The notes beneath the pieces were generated by a model that did no database searches, was not told the DNA's origin, and worked only from the letters and a program-made list of their open reading frames with translations. 64,000 bases of DNA. Source: Sulfurimonas sp. CG01_land_8_20_14_3_00_36_23 (lineage in GTDB: Bacteria; Campylobacterota; Campylobacteria; Campylobacterales; Sulfurimonadaceae). The translations under genes and the position numbers were made by a program. The stretch lies in the NCBI GenBank assembly GCA_002781365.1, contig PETN01000016.1, forward strand, positions 162,330 to 226,329, read 5' to 3'. Shown here piece by piece: positions 30,521 through 40,146 of the stretch (the first letter of the stretch is position 1; the number at the start of each line of letters is the position of its first letter).

Positions 30521-32239
30521 ATGGATTTTAAAGTACTTTTTTCACAGTTAGTTGTATTGTATGCAAAGCTAACAAAACAGCAAAGAATCATTATTGCTAC
30601 TGCCATTATGGGAATTGTAGCGTTTTTGATTTTCATGGTTGTGTATACAGCAAAAAGTACATCTAAAAATAAGTATGAGGTTCTTTTTGACTCTCTTAGT
30701 TCTGCGGATGCTGCTAAAGTAGTGGAACAGTTAGAAAAAGATGGTATCAAGTATGAACTCGAAGATAACAATATCATTAAAGTTCCTAAAGATGTGGTTT
30801 ATAAGCAGAGAATTGCAATTGCAGCGCAAGGAATTCCAAAAGATAGCGGTGTCGGGTTTGAGCTTTTTGACAAGCAAGAGTTTGGTGCAACGAGTTTTGA
30901 TCAAAATATTAAATATATGCGTGCTCTTGAAGGGGAACTCTCTCGCACCATCAATGCCCTTGCCCCAATAGAATCGGCAAGCGTGAGTTTAGCTATACCC
31001 AAAGAGTCTCTTTTTGTTGAAAAAGCGGTTCTTCCAACTGCCTCTGTCATGATAACTTTAGTTGAAGGCAGATCTCTCTCCTCTAAGCAAATTAGAGGAA
31101 TCAAAAACCTAGTGGCATCTTCTGTCACAAAACTCTCTCCTGCAAATGTTATGTTAGTCAATAGTGACGGTGAGACTTTAGGGGACGAAGATGAGATGGC
31201 TCAAATGAGTGAACTCTCTTTTGCACAGCAAAAATATAAAGAGAAAGAGGAAAAAAAGAGACAGAAAAAGATTATTCAAGTTTTATCTCCATTTGTAGGT
31301 GGGAGTGAAAAGGTAGTCGCACAGGTGACGATTGAGTTTGACTTTTCAATTAAAAATTCTACCTCTGAGACTTTTGATCCTGAAAACATTGTAAGAAGTG
31401 AACAGATAAGCGAAGAGAAACGCGAAGGAGGTACTCCTGCAGAAGTAGGAGGAGTTCCAGGTACTGTAAGTAATATTGGTCCGGTTCAAGGGTTGAAAAG
31501 TAATCAAACAACTGAGAAATATGAGAAAAATACAGGAACAACAAACTATGAAATTGGTAAAACTGTCTCAACCACAAAATCTCAATTTGCAAGAATTAAG
31601 CGAATCACTGCCGCTGTCATTGTGGATGGAAAATATAAAGCGAAGTTAGATGAGAATGGTGCCTCAACAGATCAAGTGGAGTATCTTGCCCTCGATGATA
31701 CAGATTTACAAGCAATTAGCTCTTTGGTTGGAAACTCCATTGGTATCGATGAGGGAAGAGGCGATCAGATTTCAGTTAAAAATCTTCAATTTAAGAGAAA
31801 AAATGAAGTCGTTGGACCAGATGGCGTTTCTCAAGCTTTACAATTTAGTGAAACATATTTAGCACCATTCTCTGGACTCTTTAAGTATATTTTTGTTCTT
31901 CTCCTTTTACTGATTCTCTATAAAAAAGTTATCTCTCCATTTGCAGAGAGAATGCTTGAAATATCAAAAGAAGAGGATGACTTAGCAAAACCTGTACTTG
32001 ATATAGAAGATGATGCTGAAGAGGATTTAGTAGAAAAAGTTCAAGCAATGAGAAAGAAAGTTGAAAGTCAACTTGGTGTGGGTGAAGGATTTAATGAAGA
32101 TGAACTCAAACATGATGTACTTCTTGAAAAAGTAAAAAATATGGCTGAAGATGCACCAGAAGCGATAGCTGCACTTCTCCAAGCGCTTTTAGCAGAAGAA
32201 GCTGAAGTCACTGGAATGACTTCTAGAACAAAAGGATAA
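30521..32239 (+). CDS. fliF: Flagellar MS-ring protein FliF
   Basis: The 572-residue protein forms the MS ring at the base of the flagellum. It has an N-terminal membrane helix (about 23-43), ring-building domains with QRIAIAAQGIPKDSGVGFELFD, and a second helix (about 452-470), followed by an acidic cytoplasmic tail that binds FliG. fliG follows after three bases. The order fliF-fliG-fliH-dxs is shared with Helicobacter. Confidence 0.96.
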   Translation: MDFKVLFSQLVVLYAKLTKQQRIIIATAIMGIVAFLIFMVVYTAKSTSKNKYEVLFDSLSSADAAKVVEQLEKDGIKYELEDNNIIKVPKDVVYKQRIAIAAQGIPKDSGVGFELFDKQEFGATSFDQNIKYMRALEGELSRTINALAPIESASVSLAIPKESLFVEKAVLPTASVMITLVEGRSLSSKQIRGIKNLVASSVTKLSPANVMLVNSDGETLGDEDEMAQMSELSFAQQKYKEKEEKKRQKKIIQVLSPFVGGSEKVVAQVTIEFDFSIKNSTSETFDPENIVRSEQISEEKREGGTPAEVGGVPGTVSNIGPVQGLKSNQTTEKYEKNTGTTNYEIGKTVSTTKSQFARIKRITAAVIVDGKYKAKLDENGASTDQVEYLALDDTDLQAISSLVGNSIGIDEGRGDQISVKNLQFKRKNEVVGPDGVSQALQFSETYLAPFSGLFKYIFVLLLLLILYKKVISPFAERMLEISKEEDDLAKPVLDIEDDAEEDLVEKVQAMRKKVESQLGVGEGFNEDELKHDVLLEKVKNMAEDAPEAIAALLQALLAEEAEVTGMTSRTKG

Positions 32240-32242
32240 AAC

Positions 32243-33271
32243 ATGAATCTATCCCCAGCACAGCAAGCAACTTTTGATGAGATGCCTACAGCAGAAAAAA
32301 TAGCTATTCTTTTACTTCAGTTAGGGGAGGAGATTACAGCATCTATCTTTGCAAGTCTTAATGTAGATGGAATTACCCAAATTTCTAAATACATAGCGGG
32401 TGGCAGAACGATAGATAAAGCTATCGCTACGGCAATTCTTGAAGAGTTCCATGCAATTTTTCAATCTGGTCAGTACATTACATCTGGTGGTTTGGAGTAT
32501 GCAAGAGAGCTTCTCTACAGAGCACTTGGACCTGAAGAGGCGAAAAAAGTTCTGGATAAGTTATCTAAAAGTATGCAAAATACACAAAATTTTGCTTATC
32601 TTTCGAAGATTAAACCACAACAGTTATCTGACTTTATTGTGAATGAACATCCTCAAACAATAGCACTTATCTTGGCACATATGGACCCAGGTGAAGCGGC
32701 AGATACGCTTCAGTTCTTTCCTGATGATTCAAGAAGTGAAGTGACAATGAGAATGGCAAAACTAGGAGACATCTCTCCTTCTGTTATTAAAAGAGTCTCC
32801 GCAGTACTTGAATCAAAACTTGAATCTCTTGCTTCGTACAAGGTCGAGGTGGGTGGACCAAGAGCTGTAGCAGATGTATTTAATAGACTTGGTGCGAAAT
32901 CTTCTAAAGCAACGCTTTCTCAAATTGAGCAGGTTGATGAAGAGTTGGCAACACTCATTAAAGAGATGATGTTTACGTTTGAAGATATGGTCTCTCTTGA
33001 TAAAACAGCGATTACTGAGACACTTAAGGCTGTGGATAAAAAAGACCTTATGCTTGCTCTTAAAAGTTCACCTGAAGAACTTAAAGAGAAGTTTTATGCA
33101 TCTATGTCTGAAAGAGCTAAAGAGGCATTTGATGAAGAGATGCAATTCCTTGGTGCTGTTAAAATGAAAGACGTTGAGGCAGCTCAAAGAAAAATTGTTG
33201 AAGTTGTTAATGGACTCGCTGAGGCAGGCACTATCCAAATTGGTGCAGCTAGTGAAGAGATGGTAAACTAG
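32243..33271 (+). CDS. fliG: Flagellar motor switch protein FliG
   Basis: The torque-generating rotor protein that links FliF to FliM and interacts with the stator. The 342 residues have the usual three domains, with HPQTIALILAHM in the middle and the C-terminal charged ridge around MFTFEDMVSLDKTAI. It lies between fliF and fliH with 2-3 base gaps. Confidence 0.96.
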   Translation: MNLSPAQQATFDEMPTAEKIAILLLQLGEEITASIFASLNVDGITQISKYIAGGRTIDKAIATAILEEFHAIFQSGQYITSGGLEYARELLYRALGPEEAKKVLDKLSKSMQNTQNFAYLSKIKPQQLSDFIVNEHPQTIALILAHMDPGEAADTLQFFPDDSRSEVTMRMAKLGDISPSVIKRVSAVLESKLESLASYKVEVGGPRAVADVFNRLGAKSSKATLSQIEQVDEELATLIKEMMFTFEDMVSLDKTAITETLKAVDKKDLMLALKSSPEELKEKFYASMSERAKEAFDEEMQFLGAVKMKDVEAAQRKIVEVVNGLAEAGTIQIGAASEEMVN

Positions 33272-33273
33272 TT

Positions 33274-34059
33274 TTGGCAACAATCATCAATAAAGATAGT
33301 GTTGAAATGCACGCTGTAAACAAGTATAACTATAAAGTTTTATCTATGGGTGCAGCTCCACTTGAGACAACCCATCAAGAGATAGATACTAAAAGCAAAG
33401 AAAACCCTCCAACAAAAGTTGACAAAGAGATAGACTCTAGTGCTATCAGTCAAAGTTCCAAAGATGCTTTAATAGAATCTCTTATGAATAAAACAGATGA
33501 GATGTCCTCTAATTTTATTAAACTTCAGATGAAACTTGAATCTAAAGAAGAAGAGTATAAAGCAGCATTAGAACAAGCGAAAGAAATCTCTTTTAATGAA
33601 GGGCTTGAAGCTGGAAAAGTGAAGGGTTTAGAAGAGACGCAAACGACCTATTCAAAAAGTATTTCGCAATTTTCACTCTCAGTTACTTCGTTAGAAAAAA
33701 GTGCCACAGAGTTTGAAAAAGCTCTTGAGGAGATAAAGAACTCTCTCGTTCTAGCAGCATTAGATATAGCAAAAGAGGTTATCAAGGTTGAGTTGAAGAG
33801 CTCATCGCATGAAGTCGCAAAAGCACTCTCACATCAACTTATCAAAGATTTGCAAAGTGCTTCAAAAATAACGCTTAAAGTAAATCCAAAAGATCATGGA
33901 GCTATCTCCGAGAGCGTTGGTTCTCTCAAACATGTAGAAGTTCTCTCTGACAGTGCTGTAAGCGAAGGTGGCGTAATTGTTATGAGCGATGCAGGAAATA
34001 TTGATGCACAGATTTCCAAGAGATTTGAGAGAGTAAAAAAAGCCGCTTTAGGTGAATAG
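33274..34059 (+). CDS. fliH: Flagellar export regulator FliH
   Basis: FliH binds and regulates the export ATPase FliI. The 261-residue protein has a long charged coiled-coil middle (about 60-130) and a C-terminal domain similar to the peripheral stalk of ATP synthases (LAALDIAKEVIKVEL onward). The start is TTG, two bases after the fliG stop, and no in-frame ATG lies before codon 11. Family identity rests on position and fold pattern. Confidence 0.87.
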   Translation: MATIINKDSVEMHAVNKYNYKVLSMGAAPLETTHQEIDTKSKENPPTKVDKEIDSSAISQSSKDALIESLMNKTDEMSSNFIKLQMKLESKEEEYKAALEQAKEISFNEGLEAGKVKGLEETQTTYSKSISQFSLSVTSLEKSATEFEKALEEIKNSLVLAALDIAKEVIKVELKSSSHEVAKALSHQLIKDLQSASKITLKVNPKDHGAISESVGSLKHVEVLSDSAVSEGGVIVMSDAGNIDAQISKRFERVKKAALGE

Positions 34060-34066
34060 GAAAGAG

Positions 34067-35887
34067 ATGAACATTCAGTCATACAGCGTAAAACAGTTAG
34101 AAGATTTATGTGAAGATATTCGAAGTGAGATTTTAAGAGTCGTAAGTAAAAATGGTGGACATCTTAGTTCAACACTTGGAGCGACGGAGCTTATTGTTGC
34201 CATGCATAAAGTTTTTGACTCTAAAAAAGACCCCTTTATCTTTGATGTTTCACACCAATCTTATGCCCATAAACTCTTAACACAAAGATGGGAAGAGTTT
34301 GATACACTTAGAGAATTTGGCGGGCTCTCAGGATATACAAAACCATCGGAATCTGAGCATGACTATTTTGTAGCAGGGCATAGTTCTACCTCAATCTCTT
34401 TAGGTGTTGGTGCTGCCAAAGCCATCGCACTTAAAGGTGAGCAAAACGAGAGAATCCCAGTTGTTATGATAGGCGATGGCTCAATGACCGCAGGAATGGT
34501 CTATGAAGCACTCAATGAGCTTGGTGAGAGAAAATACCCAATGATTATTATTTTAAATGATAACGAGATGAGTATTGCAAAACCTATTGGTGCGATGAGT
34601 AGAATACTCAGCTCTGCGATGGCATCTCCCTTTTATCAAAGTTTTAAAAAACGAACAGAGAGTTTTGTAGATAATTTTGGTGAAGGTGCGCACTATATCG
34701 CTAAAAGAATGGAGGATTTTCTCAAGCTCATTACTCCAGGCATTATGTTTGAAGAGATGGGAATTAACTACATCGGGCCCGTCGATGGGCATAACTTAGC
34801 ACAACTTATAGAGATTTTTCAAACTGCAAAAAAGATGAATAAACCTGTGATTATTCATGCCCAAACAACCAAAGGTAAGGGGTATGAGATTGCTGAGGGG
34901 AAAGAGGAAAAGTGGCATGGAGTTGGCCCATTTGACCTAGACAGCGGAGCCTCTGCAAAAAAAAGTTCTGGAAAGAGTGCAACGCAGATTTACTCAGAAG
35001 CCTTAATGCATTTAGCTCAAAAAAATGAGAAGATAGTCGGGGCAACGGCTGCAATGCCAAGTGGAACAGGTTTGAGTGAACTTATAGAGATGTATCCAAC
35101 AAGATTTTGGGATGTTGCAATTGCAGAACAACATGCAGTCACTTCAATGGCAGCCTTGGCAAAAGAGGGTTTTAAACCTTTTTGTACAATCTATTCAACC
35201 TTTTTACAACGCGGATACGACCAAGTGATTCACGACACATGTTTGATGGATTTACCTGTTGTTTTTGCTCTTGACCGCGCAGGAATTGTTGGTGAAGATG
35301 GAGAAACACATCAGGGGGTTTTTGATATCTCATTTCTAAGAGCGATACCCAACATGACTCTCTTTGCTCCAAGAGATGAGAGCTCCTTCCATCAGGCTAT
35401 GGCATTTGCCGCAGAGTACCAGCATACCTGTTCTCTACGTTATCCAAGAGGCTCTTTTACAAAAACAGATTTAGCGGATTCGCTCCCTTTTGAGTTGGCA
35501 AAGTCACAGCTTCTTAGCTCAAACGAGAGTGACATCCTCTTTATAGGATACGGAAATGGTGTGGGTCGTGCTTATGAGACCTCAAAATATTTAGCTGAAA
35601 AAGTGAGCATTTTAGACCTTCGATTTGTAAAGCCTTTAGATAAAGAGATGCTTCGCCGCTTAGCGCTCAAACATAAAAAATGGTTTGTTTTTTCAGATAG
35701 TGCGAAGATGGGTGGAGTTGGTTCGGCGATTTTGGAGTTTTTGGCGCAGGAGAAGATACTCGATGTGCATCTTCAAAGTTTCGAGTATGAAGATAGTTTT
35801 ATTACACACGGAAACACTCTGCTAGTGGAAGAGTCTTTAGGAGTACTGCCAGAGCAGTTGGCAAAAAGAGTTCAAGAGTCACTTTAG
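34067..35887 (+). CDS. dxs: 1-deoxy-D-xylulose-5-phosphate synthase
   Basis: A thiamine-dependent enzyme, first step of the MEP isoprenoid pathway. I chose the ATG at 34067, with AGGAAAGAG just upstream. A GTG at 34052 would overlap fliH and lacks such a site. The 606 residues show GHSSTSISLGVGAA, the thiamine motif GDGSMTAGMVYEALNE, the catalytic glutamate in IAEQHAV, and DRAGIVGEDGETHQG. ispE of the same pathway is at 53.6 kb. Its last 9 bases overlap the convergent laccase-domain gene. Confidence 0.96.
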   Translation: MNIQSYSVKQLEDLCEDIRSEILRVVSKNGGHLSSTLGATELIVAMHKVFDSKKDPFIFDVSHQSYAHKLLTQRWEEFDTLREFGGLSGYTKPSESEHDYFVAGHSSTSISLGVGAAKAIALKGEQNERIPVVMIGDGSMTAGMVYEALNELGERKYPMIIILNDNEMSIAKPIGAMSRILSSAMASPFYQSFKKRTESFVDNFGEGAHYIAKRMEDFLKLITPGIMFEEMGINYIGPVDGHNLAQLIEIFQTAKKMNKPVIIHAQTTKGKGYEIAEGKEEKWHGVGPFDLDSGASAKKSSGKSATQIYSEALMHLAQKNEKIVGATAAMPSGTGLSELIEMYPTRFWDVAIAEQHAVTSMAALAKEGFKPFCTIYSTFLQRGYDQVIHDTCLMDLPVVFALDRAGIVGEDGETHQGVFDISFLRAIPNMTLFAPRDESSFHQAMAFAAEYQHTCSLRYPRGSFTKTDLADSLPFELAKSQLLSSNESDILFIGYGNGVGRAYETSKYLAEKVSILDLRFVKPLDKEMLRRLALKHKKWFVFSDSAKMGGVGSAILEFLAQEKILDVHLQSFEYEDSFITHGNTLLVEESLGVLPEQLAKRVQESL

Positions 35888-36604
35888 CATAATCACGCCA
35901 GCAAATCTTCCTGTGTTCTTTTCTGCTCTATAAGAGAAGTATCTCTCTCTTTTACAGGAGGTGCACTCCTTAGAAATCTCAATATGCTCCTCTTGGATTC
36001 CACATGCCAAAAGCTGAGACTTTATGATTGTATTTACATCGAGATAGTAGCGATTTTCTCTTATTTCTATCGCATTCTCTAAGCCTAACTTTTGTGCCTC
36101 TTTATAGATTTCAGCTCCAACCTCATAACAGCAAACATGGATACTCGCACCGATAGAGACGAGGATATTTTCAGCACGACTCTCAAAGTGTGTCTGAAAA
36201 CTCTCGAGTACATTTTTAACAATATTTCCAAATGCACCCGCACGTCCTGCATGTGCAACTGCGATGACATTTTTGTCTTGTTCAAAAAAGAGGAGTGCGG
36301 AGCAGTCAGCTACCATAACCATAAGCGGAATATTTTTTTTATCTGTAATGAGTGCATCACAGGTAGGAGGCATCTCAAAGGAGTCCTCAGATGTAACAAG
36401 ATGGACATCTACAGAGTGAATCTGCTTCATATGAACAAGCGTTTCTTTTTTATAAGAGAGCTCTTTTGCAAGCTTTTCGTGGTTTATTTCCACATGCCGA
36501 GAATTGTCATTGACATGAAAAGCGAGATTGCCGCTATCCCTTGTTGTAAAGGCGTGTGTGACATTAGGCACAGAGTTTAATTGTTTACTATGATAAAATT
36601 TCAT
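35879..36604 (-). CDS. pgeF: Laccase-domain (YfiH/PgeF family) protein
   Basis: I started at the ATG at 36604. A longer frame to 36664 would overlap the ovoA start. The 241 residues show the metal ligands in MKQIHSVDVH, MVADCSALLF and AVAHAGRAGAFGNIV, and the C-terminal CTSCKRERYFSYRAEKNTGRFAG. Family members have been described as polyphenol oxidases, purine nucleoside phosphorylases and peptidoglycan-editing enzymes, so the reaction here is open. It is divergent from ovoA with a 31-base gap that must hold both promoters. Two repeat copies lie inside. Confidence 0.85.
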   Translation of the reverse strand: MKFYHSKQLNSVPNVTHAFTTRDSGNLAFHVNDNSRHVEINHEKLAKELSYKKETLVHMKQIHSVDVHLVTSEDSFEMPPTCDALITDKKNIPLMVMVADCSALLFFEQDKNVIAVAHAGRAGAFGNIVKNVLESFQTHFESRAENILVSIGASIHVCCYEVGAEIYKEAQKLGLENAIEIRENRYYLDVNTIIKSQLLACGIQEEHIEISKECTSCKRERYFSYRAEKNTGRFAGVIMLK

Positions 36605-36635
36605 ATAATGATTATAACAAAATAAAGGGTAGAGT

Positions 36636-38735
36636 TTGAGTGATTTTAATATATATCCCGTCACACTTGATGGCGAGAGTGTAGAGATAAAACGTAAAGA
36701 GATAAGAGAATATTTTCATAAAACTTTTGATCTGTTTGAGAGGGTATTTAAACTTTTAAATGGGGATGAAGTTTTTTATAAAAAATCAGAGATAACCCGT
36801 CACCCTATGATTTTTTACTTCGGTCACACTGCAACTTTTTACATCAATAAATTAATCACAATGAAGATAATCCAAAATCGAATCAATCCAAATTTCGAGT
36901 CCATATTTGCTGTTGGTGTAGATGAGATGGCTTGGGATGATATAACAAAAACAAGTTATGAATGGCCGAGCGTTGATGCGATTAGGGAGTATAGAAATAG
37001 GGTGCGTCTCTTAGTGGATGCGTTGATAATGCAACTTCCTCTTACCCTTCCTATTTCCAAAGATTCTGGCATGTGGATTATTCTGATGGGAATCGAGCAT
37101 GAGCGTATCCATGTGGAGACCTCTTTGGTACTTCACAGACAAATGCCCTTAGAATTTATAAAAGAGGTAGCGGAGTTTCCCCTTTGTAAAGAAGTAGGCG
37201 ATGCGCCACAAAACAGTATGGTTCCAATTGGGTCTACACATGTAAAACTTGGCAAAGATAACGCACACAACCTTTATGGATGGGATAACGAATATGGCAT
37301 CCATGAAGAGAGTGTCGCCGCATTTGAGGCTTCAAAGTATTTAGTCAGCAATGGTGAATTTATGGAGTTTGTTCAAGCAGAGGGCTATGAAAATGAAGCG
37401 TACTGGGATGAAGAGGGGAGAGAATTTTTAGAGATTACAGGCGCAAAACATCCAACTTTTTGGCAACTTGAAGAGGGTGTTTACAAATACAGAGCACTTA
37501 GTTCGCTTATCGAGATGCCCCAAAACTGGCCAGTAGATGTGAATGCACTTGAAGCGGAAGCCTTTTGTAGATACAAGAGTGAAAAAGAGGGTATTACGTA
37601 CTCTTTGCCAAGCGAAGCGGAGTACCGTGCGATTTGTGAACAAGTAGGTTTAGAAGATATCCCTGCGTTTAATACAACAAATGCAAATCTGAATTTCTCA
37701 AACTATTTTAGTTCCTGCCCAGTGGATAAGTTCTCTTTTCATGGTATCTATGATGTGACTGGAAATGTTTGGCAGTGGAGCAGAACACCTATGAGACCCT
37801 TTAATGGCTTTGAAGTGCATGCGGCGTATGATGATTTTTCAACTCCAACTTTTGATGAGAAGCATGCCTTAATTTTAGGTGCTTCTTGGGCAAGCAGTGG
37901 AAATCTCATCATGAAGCACTCACGCTACGCTTTTAGAAAACATTTTTATCAAAATGCAGGTTTTCGCTATGTGATTTCTAACGCGAAGGATGAGAGCGAG
38001 AGGGATATTTATGAGAGTGATGCGCTCGTTTCACAGTATTGTGAATTTCAGTATGGCAAAGAGTATTTTGGAGTTGAAAACTTTGCGGTTGCCTGTGCAA
38101 AAATTGCCTCTAAATACGCTTTAAACAAAAACAAAGCGCTTGATTTAGGATGTGCGACAGGTCGGGCAACGTATGAATTGGCAAAAGAGTTTGCTGAGGT
38201 CGAGGGAGTGGATTTCTCAGTTCGATTTGTTCAGGTAGGTTCTAAGTTGAAAGAGGAGGGCTATGTCGCTTATACATCTAAAGAGGAGGGCGAACTGCTC
38301 TCTCATAAAAAAGTGACAATTGAAGAACTCGGGTTTGAAAACCTCAAAGAGAGAGTCTCTTTTTGGCAGGGCGATGCCTGTAACCTCAAGCCAAATTTTA
38401 AAGCGTACGATTTGGTTATGGCAACAAATCTCATCGATAGACTCTATCAACCAAAACTCTTTTTAGAGAGCATTCACGAACGCTTAAATGAGAATGGAGT
38501 CCTAGTCATCACCTCTCCCTACACATGGCAAGAGAGCTCCACAAATAAAGAGTTCTGGCTTGGAGGATACAGCGATGAAAATGGCAAAGAAATTAAAACA
38601 ATCGATGCGCTCAAAACAATTTTAGCAGATAAATTTGAACTCGTACATCTGCAAGATTTAGAGTTTGTAATCAAAGAGACAGCTAGAAAATACCAGCACA
38701 CGCTCTCTGAAGTAAGTGTGTGGAGAAAAAAATGA
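36636..38735 (+). CDS. ovoA: 5-histidylcysteine sulfoxide synthase/4-mercaptohistidine N1-methyltransferase OvoA
   Basis: OvoA starts ovothiol synthesis by joining cysteine to histidine with oxygen, and its C-terminal domain finishes it by N-methylation. The 699 residues contain a DinB-like domain with the iron ligands H64 (YFGHTATF), H155 and H159 (EHERIHVE), a formylglycine-generating-enzyme-like domain (about 195-450; GIYDVTGNVWQWSRTP, GASWASSG), and a methyltransferase with LDLGCATGRATYELA (about 501-516). The ligand spacing matches Erwinia OvoA. The start is TTG with AAAGGGTAGAG upstream. ovoB is coupled behind it. Confidence 0.93.
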   Translation: MSDFNIYPVTLDGESVEIKRKEIREYFHKTFDLFERVFKLLNGDEVFYKKSEITRHPMIFYFGHTATFYINKLITMKIIQNRINPNFESIFAVGVDEMAWDDITKTSYEWPSVDAIREYRNRVRLLVDALIMQLPLTLPISKDSGMWIILMGIEHERIHVETSLVLHRQMPLEFIKEVAEFPLCKEVGDAPQNSMVPIGSTHVKLGKDNAHNLYGWDNEYGIHEESVAAFEASKYLVSNGEFMEFVQAEGYENEAYWDEEGREFLEITGAKHPTFWQLEEGVYKYRALSSLIEMPQNWPVDVNALEAEAFCRYKSEKEGITYSLPSEAEYRAICEQVGLEDIPAFNTTNANLNFSNYFSSCPVDKFSFHGIYDVTGNVWQWSRTPMRPFNGFEVHAAYDDFSTPTFDEKHALILGASWASSGNLIMKHSRYAFRKHFYQNAGFRYVISNAKDESERDIYESDALVSQYCEFQYGKEYFGVENFAVACAKIASKYALNKNKALDLGCATGRATYELAKEFAEVEGVDFSVRFVQVGSKLKEEGYVAYTSKEEGELLSHKKVTIEELGFENLKERVSFWQGDACNLKPNFKAYDLVMATNLIDRLYQPKLFLESIHERLNENGVLVITSPYTWQESSTNKEFWLGGYSDENGKEIKTIDALKTILADKFELVHLQDLEFVIKETARKYQHTLSEVSVWRKK

Positions 38736-39919
38736 GTTACGATTTCAAAACTTCCACATGCCGAGAAAAGACAAATGCCGAGAAATATACTTTAAGAGAG
38801 AGCCTCTTTGGAACCGAGGATGTTATGCCTGTTTGGGTTGCAGATATGGATATAGATACTCCTGATTTTGTGCTTGATGCAGTCAAAGAGAGACTCAAAC
38901 ATCCTGTGATTGGCTATGAAGAGATACCTGAGAGCACATTTTTAGCGCAGATAGAGTGGATGAAGCGGGAGCATGGCGTAGCGTTTGAACTCCAAGATAT
39001 CTTCTACTCACACTCCGTAGTAGCGAGTATGAGTGCGGCGATTGAAGCTTTTAGTAAAGTGGGCGATAAGGTGATTGTACAAACACCCGTCTATCCACCT
39101 TTCTTTCATAGTGTTGCACACTCTAAGCGAGAACTCCTCAAAAATCCCCTAAAGCTTTTGGCATGTGGAAATTACACTTTTGATATAGAGGATTTAAAAT
39201 CTAAAATAGATGAGAAGACAAAACTTCTTCTGCTCTGCTCTCCACACAATCCAGTAGGAAGAGTCTGGAGAAGAGAGGAACTTGAAGCGATTCTTGCACT
39301 CTGTTTAGAACACAATATCGTAGTTTTTTCCGATGAGATTCACTCCGATTTGGTTTATGCGCCTAACAAACATATCCCCTTTGCTTCGCTCTCTCCTGAG
39401 GCGAGAGAAATTACGCTCACAGCAATTGGCGTAGGAAAAACATTTAATATGGCAGGCTTTGCGATGAGTAGTGTGGCGATACCAAATGAGGGTCTGAAAA
39501 AGAGGTTTGCAGAGGTGTACGAGCGGATTCATTTTGCAAACGGAAGTCTGCTTTCGCATGTCGCTTTTGAGGCAGCTTATCTCAATGGTAAAGCGTGGTT
39601 AGAGGATTTGAAACTCCATCTCAGAGCAAATTTTGAGATGCTTCAAGTGCTTTGTGAAAAGTTTCCACATGCCATAAAGATAACGCCTGTTGAGGCAACC
39701 TATTTGGCTTGGCTTGATTGCAGGGGTATGGGACTTAGAGATAAAGCCTTACGAGAGTTCTTTGTAGAAGAGGCAAAACTAGGACTCAACCCTGGAATTA
39801 GCTTTGGTAGGGAAGGAAGTGGCTTTATGCGCTTGAATTTTGCCATAAGCTCTGCTAAAATGTCACAACTTATAAAGCAACTCGAAAATGCTTTAACAAA
39901 ACAGAGGGAACTTGGATGA
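38732..39919 (+). CDS. ovoB: MalY/PatB-type pyridoxal phosphate C-S lyase, probable OvoB
   Basis: The ATG at 38732 overlaps the ovoA stop (ATGA) and has GGAG upstream. A GTG at 38720 is less likely. The 395 residues show the MalY/PatB pattern: VWVADMDIDTP, CSPHNPVGRVW, FSDEIHSDL and the cofactor lysine K236 in GVGKTFNMAGF. OvoB of other bacteria is a lyase of this type that cleaves the histidylcysteine sulfoxide to 5-thiohistidine. The coupling to ovoA makes that role far more likely than cystathionine lyase. Three copies of the TCCACATGCC repeat are inside. Confidence 0.88.
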   Translation: MSYDFKTSTCREKTNAEKYTLRESLFGTEDVMPVWVADMDIDTPDFVLDAVKERLKHPVIGYEEIPESTFLAQIEWMKREHGVAFELQDIFYSHSVVASMSAAIEAFSKVGDKVIVQTPVYPPFFHSVAHSKRELLKNPLKLLACGNYTFDIEDLKSKIDEKTKLLLLCSPHNPVGRVWRREELEAILALCLEHNIVVFSDEIHSDLVYAPNKHIPFASLSPEAREITLTAIGVGKTFNMAGFAMSSVAIPNEGLKKRFAEVYERIHFANGSLLSHVAFEAAYLNGKAWLEDLKLHLRANFEMLQVLCEKFPHAIKITPVEATYLAWLDCRGMGLRDKALREFFVEEAKLGLNPGISFGREGSGFMRLNFAISSAKMSQLIKQLENALTKQRELG

Positions 39920-40146
39920 TAACAATCAATTGGAATGAGTTTAAAGAGTTTAAAAAACATAGACATGGGGATGGGGATAATTTTGATGCACTGTTGGAAT
40001 TTTTAAAGAGTTATTACAATATGACAAGCCCTATAGATATTTTTGAGACCTTGCATAATGATGATCTCTCTTTAATGATGTTAGAGAAAAGATCTATTGC
40101 AGAAGCTGAAGATTTGGAGTCCTATCTTTTTAAAATCGTGCGATGA
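39916..40146 (+). CDS. Small protein of unknown function in the ovothiol operon
   Basis: A 76-residue charged protein with no membrane segment, coupled by four-base overlaps both to ovoB upstream and to the flavin-binding-like gene downstream. I recognise no domain. Its start (ATGATAACAATC) has GGGAACTTGG upstream inside ovoB. The tight coupling argues that it is a real gene. Confidence 0.7.
   Translation: MITINWNEFKEFKKHRHGDGDNFDALLEFLKSYYNMTSPIDIFETLHNDDLSLMMLEKRSIAEAEDLESYLFKIVR

Noticed and set aside
36092..36580. 162-residue open frame on the plus strand within the laccase-domain gene
   Set aside because: Antisense to a gene with clear family motifs, and its residues show no recognisable domain.
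36604..36664. Longer start of the laccase-domain gene
   Set aside because: It would overlap the divergent ovoA start, and the first 20 residues do not fit the family.
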